NCBI GenBank assembly: GCA_963751775.1
Contig: CAVVVW010000006.1
Span: forward strand, 77,976 to 141,975
Origin: CADEEN01 sp963751775
GTDB taxonomy: Bacteria; Pseudomonadota; Gammaproteobacteria; Burkholderiales; Burkholderiaceae_C
Direction: 5' to 3'
Length of the DNA: 64,000 nt
Made by a program: the position numbers and the translations under genes. A model generated the notes under the pieces. The model worked only from the letters and a program-made list of their open reading frames with translations. It was not told where the DNA came from and made no database searches. Below, piece by piece: positions 30,352-39,601 of the stretch. Numbering within the stretch: position 1 is the first letter of the stretch; the number at the start of each line of letters is the position of its first letter.

Positions 30352-31641
30352 ATGACGACCATTGCAGTTGTTGGATTGGGCTACGTGGGCTTGCCGCTCG
30401 CCGTCGAATTCGGCAAGACGTACCCGACCGTCGGGTTCGACCTCTCGGAGGCCAAGGTCAAGGCGTACTGCGGCTTCAATGATCCAACCGGCGAAGTGTC
30501 GAGCGCAGACCTGCGTGCCGCGACGCACTTGCGTTGCACCACCGATCCGAGTGTGCTGAAGAGCGCGGATTTCATCGTCATCGCCGTGCCGACGCCGGTC
30601 GACGACGCGCACAGCCCGGACTTCGGGCCACTGGTATCGAGCTCGCGAGATCGTCGGCGCCCACCTGAAGCCCGGCGCTGTGGTCGTCTACGAATCGACC
30701 GTCTACCCCGGGGCAACCGAGGAGATCTGCGTGCCGATCCTCGGCGCGCGCTTCGGGGCTCGAATGGAAGCGTGACTTCTTCGTCGGCTACTCGCCCGGA
30801 GCGCATCAACCCCGGCGACAAGGAACGCACGCTGACGAAGATCGTGAAGGTCGTATCGGGCGATACGCCGCGAGACACTGACCAAGGTGGCGGCGATGTA
30901 CGGCTGCGATCATCACGGCCGGCGTCTATCCGGCCAGCAGCATCAAGGTCGCCGAGGCGGCGAAGGTCATCGAGAACACGCAGCGCGACCTGAACATCGC
31001 CTTGATGAACGAGCTGGCACTCATCTTTCGACTACATCGGCATCGACACGCTCGAGGTGCTGAAGGCGGCGGGCACCAAGTGGAACTTCCTGCCATTTCG
31101 ACCCGGGGCTCGTCGGCGGCCACTGCATCGGCGTCGACCCGTACTACCTCACGCACAAGGCCGAACAGCTCGGCTATCACCCGCAGGTGATCCTCGCCGG
31201 GCGCCGCATCAACGACGGCATGGGCAAGTTCGTTGCCGAGCAGACTGTCAAGTCAGATGATCGACGCCGGCCTTCCCGGTCAAGGGCGCCAACGTCATCG
31301 TGCTCGGCCTCACGTTCAAGGAGAACTGTCCGGACCTGCGCAACACGCAAGGTCATCGACGTGATCAAGGAACTCAAGTCGTTCGGCGTCAACGTCCACG
31401 TGCACGACCCCATCGCCGCGCCGCAGAAGCAGAGCACGAGTACGGCGTCTCGCTGACGCCCTGGGAGTCATTGCCGGTTGCCGATGCCATCGTCGCTGCC
31501 GTGTCGCACGCCGACTACGCCAAGCTGGGTATCGACGCGCTGTTGATGAAGCTGGTGCCGCAAGGCTTGTTCGTCGACGTCAAGAGCAGCTACGAAGCCG
31601 ATGTGATCCGGGCCACTGGCCGTCGCGTATGGCGGCTGTGA
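30352..31641 (+). CDS. tviB: TviB-type nucleotide-sugar 6-dehydrogenase (frameshifted)
   Basis: A UDP-glucose/GDP-mannose dehydrogenase-family enzyme of about 425 residues that oxidises C6 of a UDP-sugar to a uronic acid in two NAD-dependent steps. The NAD site is TIAVVGLGYVGLPLAVEFGK. Other blocks are FIVIAVPTPVDDAHSPDF, ESTVYPGATEEICVPIL, SPERINPGDKERTLTKIVKVVSGDT, and the catalytic cysteine motif GGHCIGVDPYYLTHKAEQLGYHP. The TviB/WbpO subgroup acts on UDP-GlcNAc or UDP-GalNAc and is typically paired with an epimerase, as here with the gene 53 bases upstream. Indels lie near 30640, 30760, 30880, 30910, 31025, 31105, 31255, 31350 and 31435. Confidence 0.87.
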
Positions 31642-31671
31642 TGGCCGCCGCGCGGTCCAGGTGGCCGCAAT

Positions 31672-32868
31672 GTGGTCCCGCAGCGCCGCCACAGTGCGGG
31701 TCGAACGAAGGTCCTCTTTCTCCTCAACGACCTTCGCGTCGGCGGCGCCGAGAAGCATGTCGTGTCACTGCTCAATGGCCTCGATCGTGATCGCTTTGCA
31801 ACCTCACTCGTCTGTCTGAAGGCCGACGATTCGCTGGCCCCTCAGATCCAGGCCGGCGCGTGCGACGGCGGTATCACGTTTCTCGGCGTCAAAGCCGGGC
31901 TGGATTTCGGCGCCGTCCGGCGGCTTGCAGGGTACTTGTCGCAGCAACAGCCCGACGTCGTCGTCTGCACGAACATGTACGCCTATCTGTTCGCGTGGCT
32001 CGCGCGTGGCAGGTACAGCAGCGCGCGACTGGTCGAGGTGTTCCACACGACGGAAGTCAGCAGCCGCAAGGAGGGCCTCTCGATGTGGCTCTATCGCCTG
32101 CTGGTGCGGCAGGCCGACCTGCTGGTCTATGTTTCGCACAATCAGGCGCAGTATTGGCGTGCGCGGCACCTGCGCGCGCGCCTCGAGGCGGTGATTCACA
32201 ATGGCATCGACACCGCGCATTTCACAGACCGCTGGAGCGACGCCGAGAAGCTTGCATATCGCCAAGCACTGGGCTTGGCGGCCACTGACTACGTGATCGG
32301 CATTTGCGCGGTACTGCGCCCTGAAAAGGAACATGCCGACCTGCTCAGAAGCATGGCTAGGCTCGGCGGCGAAGTGGGTTCGGTCAAGTGCATGATCATC
32401 GGCGATGGCCCTGAGCGCCCAGCCGTCGAGTCCCTCATCGACGAACTCGGCCTTCGCGATCGGGTCCGAATCACCGGGTTCATGCCCGACGTTCGACTGG
32501 CCGTTGCGTCGTGCGACGTGATGGCGCTTACGTCGCATGCTGTCGAGACGTTTTCGATTTCCGCGCTCGAATCGATGTCGCTCGGCAAACCGATGGTGAT
32601 GACGAACATCGGTGGTGCTGCCGAACAAGTGACAGACGGCGTCAATGGCTTTCTCTACCCAAAGGGCAACATCGACGCGTTGACCGATTGCATCCGAAGG
32701 CTCGCCGAACCGGTCGCACGCGCCGAGATGGGGCGGCAAGCGGCGTCGCTGGTGAGGCAGACGTTCGATGTCAGCACGATGGTGGCGGCGTTCGAGACTC
32801 GCCTCGCGTCTCTTGCCGGCACCGAACCGCGAGCCGCGTTGGTGCCAGGCCCCGCCTCCCGGGTCTGA
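31672..32868 (+). CDS. GT4-family glycosyltransferase
   Basis: An intact 398-residue glycosyltransferase with two Rossmann-like domains (GT-B fold). The N-terminal glycine-rich acceptor loop is VLFLLNDLRVGGAEKHVVSLLNGL, the hinge carries VIHNGIDTAHF, the donor domain starts at VIGICAVLRPEKEHADLL, and the EX7E-type donor site is VETFSISALESMSLGKPMV. It would add one sugar to the lipid-linked repeat unit at the cytoplasmic face of the inner membrane. The start is a GTG at 31672. Donor and acceptor are unknown. Confidence 0.87.
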   Translation: MVPQRRHSAGRTKVLFLLNDLRVGGAEKHVVSLLNGLDRDRFATSLVCLKADDSLAPQIQAGACDGGITFLGVKAGLDFGAVRRLAGYLSQQQPDVVVCTNMYAYLFAWLARGRYSSARLVEVFHTTEVSSRKEGLSMWLYRLLVRQADLLVYVSHNQAQYWRARHLRARLEAVIHNGIDTAHFTDRWSDAEKLAYRQALGLAATDYVIGICAVLRPEKEHADLLRSMARLGGEVGSVKCMIIGDGPERPAVESLIDELGLRDRVRITGFMPDVRLAVASCDVMALTSHAVETFSISALESMSLGKPMVMTNIGGAAEQVTDGVNGFLYPKGNIDALTDCIRRLAEPVARAEMGRQAASLVRQTFDVSTMVAAFETRLASLAGTEPRAALVPGPASRV

Positions 32869-32889
32869 ATATCTCGCTGCATGTAGGGC

Positions 32890-34113
32890 ATGAGCGACGC
32901 CAATTCCGACATCGACCGCGCCGGGGTCAAGTCCACTGTGATCGTGCTGCCCGAGCTGCTGCCGGTGCCGCCCGTGAAGGGCGGTGCGGTCGAACATTGG
33001 GTCGACGAGGTCTGCAAGCGCATGGCCAAGACCGGCAGGGCGCTCGCCGTCGTGTCGCGCCCTGCCGGTGTGCCGGGTGTGCCGGGCGTGGAGTACATCG
33101 GCATCCCGTGGACGGCAAGCGAACGCTGGTTCGCGCGGCTCAAGGACCGTGTCAGCTGGCGCAACCCGCTGCGCTACCTGGCGAAGATTCAGATCGTGAC
33201 GGCGTACGGCCGGCGCGTGGCGGCCGCGGTGCGCAAGTTCGACGTGATCTATGTGCACAACGAACCCAACCTGCTCTTGTTCATTCGGAAGAGGCAGGGG
33301 CAGCGCCTGGTGCTTCACATGCACAACGATCACCTGACGATGCGCCTGTTCCGGCCGCTCTACCGTCGATTGCTCTCGAAGGCTGACCGGGTACTGTTCG
33401 TCAGTGACTACGTGCGGCAGCGCGCGGCCACATACTTCCCCGAGCACAGCCACCGGTTCAAGGTCGTCCTCAACGCAACGGACCCGGACGTGTTCAAGCC
33501 CTACGGGCTGCGCGGCGTCGCTGAGCTGGCCTCGACCGTGGACATCACCGCCGGTTGTCCGCATGTCCTGTACGTGGGCCGTTTGGTTCCGGTCAAGGGC
33601 GTCCACGTCCTGATTCAGGCGTTCGCCGAGGTGGTGCAGCGCATACCGAGTGCGCGGCTGGTAGTCACCGGGTCATCATTCTTTGCAGGGGCCGCACGAA
33701 CGCCCTATGAGCAGGAACTCGAAGACTTGGCGCGGCCGATCCAGTCATCGATCGTGTTCACCGGATATTTATCCCACGAGAAACTGCGCTACCTGTACGC
33801 GAGCGTCGACATCGTCGCGCTGCCATCGATCTGGCACGACCCCTGCCCGTTGGTGACACTGGAGGCAATGGCGGCTGGCACCTGCGTTGTGGGCACCAGA
33901 GTCGGCGGGATTCCGGAGATGGTCAGCGACGGAGTCGATGGCGTGCTGGTGCCGCCAGACGATGCTCAAGCCCTTGCCGTGGCCATTTCAGCACTTTTCG
34001 AAGACGGAGCGCACAGGCAGGCGATGGGCGCGGCGGGCCGCCGCAAGGTGATTGAACGCTTCAAGTGGGAACGGCTGGTGTGTGAAGTCGAGGCCGAGTT
34101 ACCGCGCTCGTAG
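32890..34113 (+). CDS. GT4-family glycosyltransferase
   Basis: An intact 407-residue GT-B glycosyltransferase. The acceptor domain begins VIVLPELLPVPPVKGGAVEHWVDEV, the linker has VVLNATDPDVFKPYG, the donor domain VLYVGRLVPVKGVHVLIQAF, and the EX7E-type motif is DPCPLVTLEAMAAGTCVVGTRVGGIPEMV, with aspartate in the first acid position. It follows the previous transferase by about 20 bases and is the last gene of the plus-strand capI-tviB-GT-GT group. The sugar added is unknown. Confidence 0.87.
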   Translation: MSDANSDIDRAGVKSTVIVLPELLPVPPVKGGAVEHWVDEVCKRMAKTGRALAVVSRPAGVPGVPGVEYIGIPWTASERWFARLKDRVSWRNPLRYLAKIQIVTAYGRRVAAAVRKFDVIYVHNEPNLLLFIRKRQGQRLVLHMHNDHLTMRLFRPLYRRLLSKADRVLFVSDYVRQRAATYFPEHSHRFKVVLNATDPDVFKPYGLRGVAELASTVDITAGCPHVLYVGRLVPVKGVHVLIQAFAEVVQRIPSARLVVTGSSFFAGAARTPYEQELEDLARPIQSSIVFTGYLSHEKLRYLYASVDIVALPSIWHDPCPLVTLEAMAAGTCVVGTRVGGIPEMVSDGVDGVLVPPDDAQALAVAISALFEDGAHRQAMGAAGRRKVIERFKWERLVCEVEAELPRS

Positions 34114-34181
34114 AAGCTCCATGTGAAGCGTGGGGGGTGTATGAAGCGCAAGTCTGCGACCTCACACGAGACACCCACCGA

Positions 34182-35944
34182 TCAGTTGACATTCAACGTC
34201 GTACCGGCCTTGAACATCGCAGCGCTGGCATCCCAGCTCTGCCCCAGCGAAGCATTGTCGGCATTGGCAAAGCGCACGGCGAACCTTGGATTGCTGGCGG
34301 TGGTTGCGAAGATATCGGGCGCGCTCAGGTACACGTCGTAGTCGCCAGTCTGTGCGCCCGAGGGGATCGTCACGCCGATGGTCAGGCGCGTCGAAGCCGT
34401 GGCCTGCGGTGCCAGAGTCTGCAGATCGCCCGCGGCACCAGTGATCGTGGCGCCCGAGGTCTTGTGCTTGAACGTCACCACGAGCTTGCGCGAGGTGAAC
34501 ATGCGAGCCCAACCCACGTTGCGCAAGTCGACCGCGACAGCCACGGAGCCCCCGCGGGTGACCTGCGTGGCATGGTTCAACGCATCGAGCTGGAGCCTAT
34601 AGCCCATCGAGCGCGACACCTCGGTGAAGCAGCCGCCGGCCTTCCACGCGTTGATGACCGAGGCGGCGTAGCCGGCGTTCAGCCAAGCCAAGTGGTACTG
34701 AGCGCCCTCGCTGAGGATGTCGGCACAGGTGTTGCGCACCGGCGCCTCGGCGTTGTCGCAGGTCTCGCCGCCGAAGGCTGCGCTGTCGGTCAAGTGCCTG
34801 GACGTAGGGCCGCTGGGACGCGTCCCGGTAAGTGCCCGAATCGCTGGGGCCGGCCAGGAAGCAGTCGTTGTGTGCGCCGGCACGGCGTTGCTGGGTTGCC
34901 GAGGGGTACCACTTCTGCAGGTCGGTCGGATAGCGGAATCCGATCTGCGTTGTGCTGGGCACATTCGCGAACAACGCGTCGCGAACGATGGCGCGGTTGG
35001 CATCGGCCACGGCGCAGGTGGTGGTGCCCGAGTTGTAGCCGCAGGAGTTGCCAGACTGCGACGAATGCCATTCGCCCCAGGCGCCGATGAAGCCCGCGCG
35101 CATGTAGGGGATGACGTCCGCATTGGCTGCCAGCACGGGCCGGAGTTGCTCGAGGTGGCGCTTGATCTGCGCGGCCGTGGCGTCGTTGCCCCCGGCGCTG
35201 AAGTCGTAGCTGAACACACAATGTGGCCTTCATGCCCGCCGAGCGCAGCGCGGCGAAGTTGGTGCCCAAGGTGCTGAGGAACGAAGCCGGCAGGTCCGAG
35301 GTACGGTAGTTGTTCGAGCTGGACCTTTGCGAGCACCAGGCGCTGGCCGGCGTTGTAGGCGGCTTGCACACTGCCCGGATCGAAGCTGGCAACGAAGTCG
35401 CCGCCGGACCAACCGTAAAAGCCGCGATCGGGGTTGGCGAAGTCGGCGCTGGTCGCGGAAAAACTGGTGCTACTCAAGACCCCGCTGGTGCCCACATTGC
35501 CCGGCGCAGGCGCAGGCGCAGGTGCAGGCGTAGGCGCTGGTGCAGGCGCACCACCGATGCCCGCGACATTGCAGCCTCCGGCACAAAGCACGCCTTGGAG
35601 GTCCCAGGTGCCGGATCACCGATCAGCGAATTGGCGCTGTGGCAGTCGAAGGGCCCCTGCACTTCGGCGGTGATGTAGCTGCCCGCTGTGCCATAGGCCA
35701 AGACCACGTCGCCCGCAACGTTGCAGGTCGTCGAAGTCCACTCGCCAGCACACTGGACGTATCCAACAGGCAGCTGGCTCAGCTTCGCATTGACCGGGAC
35801 GGGCACAAGTGCAGCCGGCGCCGCCCCGCTGTCTGCCACCAATGTGGGCCCATCAGTGCTGCCGGCGCCGCAAGCACCGACAAGTACGCAAGTGGCGAGC
35901 AACTCACCCAGGATGGCCATTCGAACGCTGTCAATGTGATGCAT
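34182..35944 (-). CDS. DUF4874/DUF4832 lipoprotein (frameshifted)
   Basis: A secreted protein of about 585 residues. The N-terminus at 35944 has a lipoprotein signal (LGELLATCVLVGACGAGSTDG). A first small domain with paired cysteines (VQCAGEWTSTTCNVAGDVVL) is joined by an alanine/proline linker (APAPTPAPAPAPAPG) to a DUF4874-like domain: FANPDRGFYGW, LVLAKVQLEQ, PYMRAGFIGAWGEWHSSQSG. The DUF4832-like C-terminal part has RSMGYRLQLDALNHATQV and a beta-sandwich end (PSGAQTGDYDVYLSAPDIF). The pair of DUFs resembles a glycosidase-like barrel plus accessory domain, but no activity is established. Multiple indels lie between 34790 and 35560. It may trim or bind the polymer, by inference from location. 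Confidence 0.72.
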
Positions 35945-36195
35945 GAGTGTATTGTTGCCTCAAGCGGGTAAAGGGGACGAGTCGGTCAACCGATGTGGAC
36001 CCGCAATGCGAATTTCGATGAGGCCGATGCTATGGGCGACAGCCGATGCTTCGGTAAGCGAAAGTGTGGCGCGGTAGCGGCACGACGGGCAGGTGTGAAG
36101 CCCGGTACGCTCTTCACTGCGCGCGATGGGTTCTACAAGGCTGGCCGCGGGGCGTGGCATGCCTCACTTGTGAACTGAAGCGAAAGAACTGGCCG

Positions 36196-36204
36196 CCCCC
36201 CCCC
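36196..36204. repeat. poly-C tract (9 C)
   Basis: Nine consecutive cytosines lie about 190 bases upstream of the second ligase gene and on the promoter side of the DUF4874 lipoprotein gene. Such tracts are prone to slippage and sometimes change promoter spacing. There is no direct evidence for phase variation here. Confidence 0.6.
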
Positions 36205-36348
36205 TTGAACGCAGGGGATCCGACACTTGACAACCGACAATTCATGTAATTTCGGCGATCCAATTGTCGCCGATAAATACATCTTGAGCATGCGCAACGC
36301 CGGTCTGAATTGCCCTGGTGGAACACGTAAGACAATGTGCCCCAGGTC

Positions 36349-36382
36349 GTGGCATTGCAAGTGGAAGGCCGTGGCACTGCAA
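36349..36382. promoter_or_regulatory. direct repeat GTGGCAYTGCAA, two copies 22 bases apart
   Basis: GTGGCATTGCAA (36349-36360) and GTGGCACTGCAA (36371-36382) lie on the same face of the helix, two turns apart, 11 bases before the proposed start of the second ligase. This arrangement is typical of an activator or repressor binding pair. The role is inferred from geometry only. Confidence 0.4.
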
Positions 36383-36392
36383 TTCGCTCCGA

Positions 36393-37916
36393 ATGTTCAT
36401 ATCACCCCACGTAGGCACCATCACCGAACCGTTGACCGGGCGTTCCTGGGCTCCCCCCGAGACGGAGCGCCAGGTTCGCGCCCGCGTGGCCGGTTTCCGC
36501 GCCCACGGGTATCGTCCCCGGCGACAGGGTGATGCTGGGCTATGGCAACCGGCTCGAATTCTTTGCCGACCTCCTTGCCGTGTGGCGCATCGGGGCCTGC
36601 GCAATCCCCGTCGATGCCCGGTTCTCCGCCTACGAGGTGGAGACACTCGCCCGGGCCGCACGCGCACGGGCGTGGGTGAGTTGCGGCGCGCCTGATGCCG
36701 CGCTCGCTGCGCGACTGATCGCCGCCGGAACCGCACCGCTGGATACGCTCGACTTGGGTGCCACGCCCGCAGGGCCGGACGTGGGGCCGCCAATGTTCGG
36801 CCTCGACGACGACGCCCTGATCCTCTTCACGTCGGGAACGACGGGCAACCCCAAGGGTGTCGTGCACACGCACCGCACACTGCGCGCACGCTGGCTGGCC
36901 TTGCGCGACCACCTGGGTGTCGAGGCCTACGCCCGTACGCTGTGCCTGCTGCCGACCCACTTCGGGCACGGCCTCATCTGCAACGCGTTGTTTCCGTGGC
37001 TCAGCCGGGCAGTCACTCTTCATCCTCCCGCCATTCACACCCGATGTTCTGCTGCGCCTGGGGGAGATCATCGACGAGCACCGCATTACTTTCCTGTCGT
37101 CGGTCCCTGCCATCTGGCGTGTGGTTCTCAAGGCTTCGGCGCGGCCCGCCGGCGGCACCCTGATGCGCGTCTTCGTCGGGTCCGCGCCCCTTTCGGCCCA
37201 TACCTGGCATGAAATCAAGCGGTGGACAGGCGCACCGGAGGTGGCCAACGCCTACGGCATTACGGAGACGGGTAGCTGGGTCGCCGGCACGACGATGCGC
37301 GACGTCGAGCCAGAGGACGGGCTCATCGGCGTGCCCTGGGGCGCCGAGATCGCCATTACCCGCGGTGGCGACATCGATGCGCCGCCAGGCATCGGTGAAC
37401 TCTGCGCCGTTGGCGAGTCTGGCTTTGTCTGGCTCAACACACCGGCGCTGATGAAGGGCTACCTGGAACGCGACGACCTGACCGCCCTGTGCGTACGCGC
37501 GGGCTGGTTTCTCACCGGCGACCTGGGCTTTCTCGACGCTCGCGGCCGGCTTCACCTTCGCGGCCGCGTGCGCGACGAGATCAACAAGGGCGGCGCCAAG
37601 GTCTATCCGGCCGACATCGAGGCCGTCGCCGAGCAGGTTGCCGGCGTCTCTGACGTCTGCTGCTTCGCCGTCGAAGACCCAAACTATGGCCAGAACGTCG
37701 GGCTGGCACTCGTCGTCGCGGATCCTGCGCAGCCGCCGATCCGTGCGTTGCACGACGTGGCTGCGGCAGCACTTGGCAGAGCATCAGCTTCCCGTCAGCT
37801 GGTTTCTCATGGACGAGATCCCCAGAACCTCGCGGGGCAAGATCAATCGCGATCACATTGCCGAGGCGTGCCGATCGCTCACGCCAGTCGATCTGCGCGC
37901 CCGGCTGAGGTCCTGA
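36393..37916 (+). CDS. AMP-dependent acyl/aminoacyl ligase (second copy, frameshifted)
   Basis: A second ANL-superfamily ligase of about 505 residues. Its start at 36393 (MFISPHVGTITEPLTG) is followed after an indel near 36510 by GDRVMLGYGNRLEFFADLLAVWRIGACAIPVD. Motifs are ILFTSGTTGNPKGVVHTHRT (A3), VANAYGITETGSW (A5), WFLTGDLGFLDARGRLHLRGRVRDEINKGGAKVYPADIE (A7-A8) and IPRTSRGKINRDHIAE (A10 lysine). Other indels lie near 37010 and 37775. The active-site set is complete, so it probably adenylates a carboxylic or amino acid and loads the carrier gene that starts directly after its stop codon. It is the DltA-equivalent in a ligase - carrier - MBOAT trio. Confidence 0.85.
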
Positions 37917-38171
37917 ATGAGCCGCGACGAGAACCGAAGGCGGCTGCTGAACTTTCTGGACACGATTCGACGGCCCGACCGGCCCTTGGATCAACTGCGC
38001 GACGATGAACCCCTCGTCGCATCCGGCCTGATCGATTCGCTCGCCACCCTCGAGCTGATCATGTACCTCGAGTCGCAGGTCGGCATGCGCTTCGCCGAAT
38101 CCGGCATCCAACCCGAAAGCCTGCGTTCGGTCGCCGCCATACTCGACCTCATCGAGCGGAGCGGCAAGTGA
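37917..38171 (+). CDS. acyl carrier protein (second copy)
   Basis: An intact 84-residue carrier with the attachment serine in VASGLIDSLATLELIMYLES (about residues 36-55). It starts immediately after the ligase stop (TGA-ATG) and its own stop overlaps the MBOAT-like start (TGATG), so the three are tightly coupled. It should receive the acyl or aminoacyl group from the ligase and present it to the membrane protein, as DltC does for DltB. Confidence 0.9.
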   Translation: MSRDENRRRLLNFLDTIRRPDRPLDQLRDDEPLVASGLIDSLATLELIMYLESQVGMRFAESGIQPESLRSVAAILDLIERSGK

Positions 38172-39601
38172 TGTGGCGCCGGCTGGCGAACTGGCACGAG
38201 GACGAGTGGTTGCTGGCCAAGCTCGCCGCACCGACGGGGCAGGCGCTTCTTCTCATCGTGGTCGCGCTGGTATTGCCAGGCACCGTGCGGTGGCCGATCG
38301 CCATCGCACTGGGCCTGTCCATGGTGGTGCCCACGCGCCGCGTTCGAAATTCTCGGCACCGGGTCGCTCTGGGTCCTGTACCAGTGGCTTCCAGAGCCCG
38401 TTCGTGCCGCCGGCCCGCCTGCGATGGCGGTTGGATCTTGTCTTTGCCCTGGCCGTGTTCTTTGTCATCGTCGCCGCAGCCCAGCGATTCAAGATGCTGC
38501 CCGCCATCGTGCGGCGCTTTCCAATTGCATCGTTGCACGGTCTGCTTCTCAGCCTGTTGGCCGCTTGCGCTTACTACACATCCCATCAAGTTGGGACAAG
38601 CGTATGGGGTGCCGGCATTGCCACCCTTGTGGTGCTGATTCCGCTCGTGCTCTGGCGCTCCAGCTACGTCATGCTCGCCGGACGCAATGGAACGATCGCG
38701 GCCAGCCGGTTCACCGACCACCTCGCGTGCTGGCTCCCACTCTGGGGCGGGACCACCACGCCCTTGGGCAAGGGCTACGACTATCTGCGTCAGCGCGTGG
38801 CCACAGACAACGTGTCACTGGCGCGATGCCGGGCCAGTGGACTGAAATTGCTGCTTCTCGCATTGATCTGGAATCTGGTCGACCGCCGCTTCGTCGTTGC
38901 GGGTGGCGGTACCGGCCTGGGCCTGCCGAGCTTGCTCGGCGGGTGGTCGATGCCCGTGCCCGACCTGGCCACGGCAATCGCGGCGGGCCCCGACCGTCAT
39001 GGACTGGGTGTGCGCTGGCTCAGCATGACGCTGGAGTTCCTGCGCTCGGTCATTCAGCTTGCGGCGAGCGGGCATGTGGTCATCGGCACCTTGCGGTTGT
39101 TCGGCTTCAATGTGTTCCGCAATACCTACAAGCCGCTGCTGGCTCCGACCATCGTCGAGTTCTGGAACCGCTACTACTACTACTTCAAGGAACTCCTGGT
39201 GGAGTTCTTCTTCTACCCCGCGTTCCTGGCTCTTGCCAAGCGCCGGCCTGCCGTGCGGATCGTCCTGTCGGTGCTGGCCGCCGCCACGGTTGGCAACCTG
39301 TACTACCACATGGTCCGCGACTACCAGTGGTTCGTCGATGGCGGGGTGGACGCTTTCATCCAGTGGATCGGCAGCCGCGGCATTTACTGTGTCGTCCTGG
39401 GCCTGGGCGTCGCAGCTTCCATGCTGCGAGAACGCAGGACACGCGGTCAGCCCGCTAGGAGTGCGGGCGCCTTGGATGCAGATGCGCGCGATTCTGGGCG
39501 TGTGGCTCTTCTTTGCCCTGCTGCATGTCTGGAGCGTGGGGCCACATACCTTGCGCATCGAGCAGAGGGCTGATTTCCTCTTGCGCCTGTTCATCCCCTG
39601 A
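38171..39601 (+). CDS. MBOAT-like multi-pass membrane acyltransferase (frameshifted)
   Basis: A polytopic protein of about 475 residues with roughly 10-12 hydrophobic segments (for example GQALLLIVVALVLPG, LDLVFALAVFFVIVAAAQRF, GLLLSLLAACAYYTS). The block FRNTYKPLLAPTIVEFWNRY (about 39115-39175) and the following YYYYFKELLVEFFFYP resemble the MBOAT signature around RPxxAxSxxxFWxRWH of DltB and AlgI, but the RWH is replaced by RYY. A second conserved-looking histidine lies in GNLYYHMVRDYQW. Indels occur near 38335 and 39445. It is coupled to the carrier gene and probably transfers the carrier-bound group across or onto a polymer or lipid-linked sugar. The MBOAT assignment rests on motif resemblance. 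Confidence 0.65.

Larger units (their letters stand above)
35945..36392. other. 448-base divergent intergenic region
   Basis: This gap separates the minus-strand DUF4874 lipoprotein from the plus-strand ligase - carrier - MBOAT group. I find no convincing gene in it. It holds a nine-cytosine tract (36196-36204), an AT-richer segment (36220-36300) that includes a TTGACA hexamer (36226-36231), and a direct repeat just before the ligase start. Promoters for both directions probably lie here. Confidence 0.5.

Noticed and set aside
31804..33606. 600-residue open frame on the minus strand
   Set aside because: It is antisense to two intact GT4 glycosyltransferases.
36226..36250. sigma-70 promoter TTGACA ... 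TGTAAT before the second ligase
   Set aside because: The hexamers are separated by only 12 bases. The TTGACA may still be part of a promoter, but no matching -10 element is seen at 16-18 bases.
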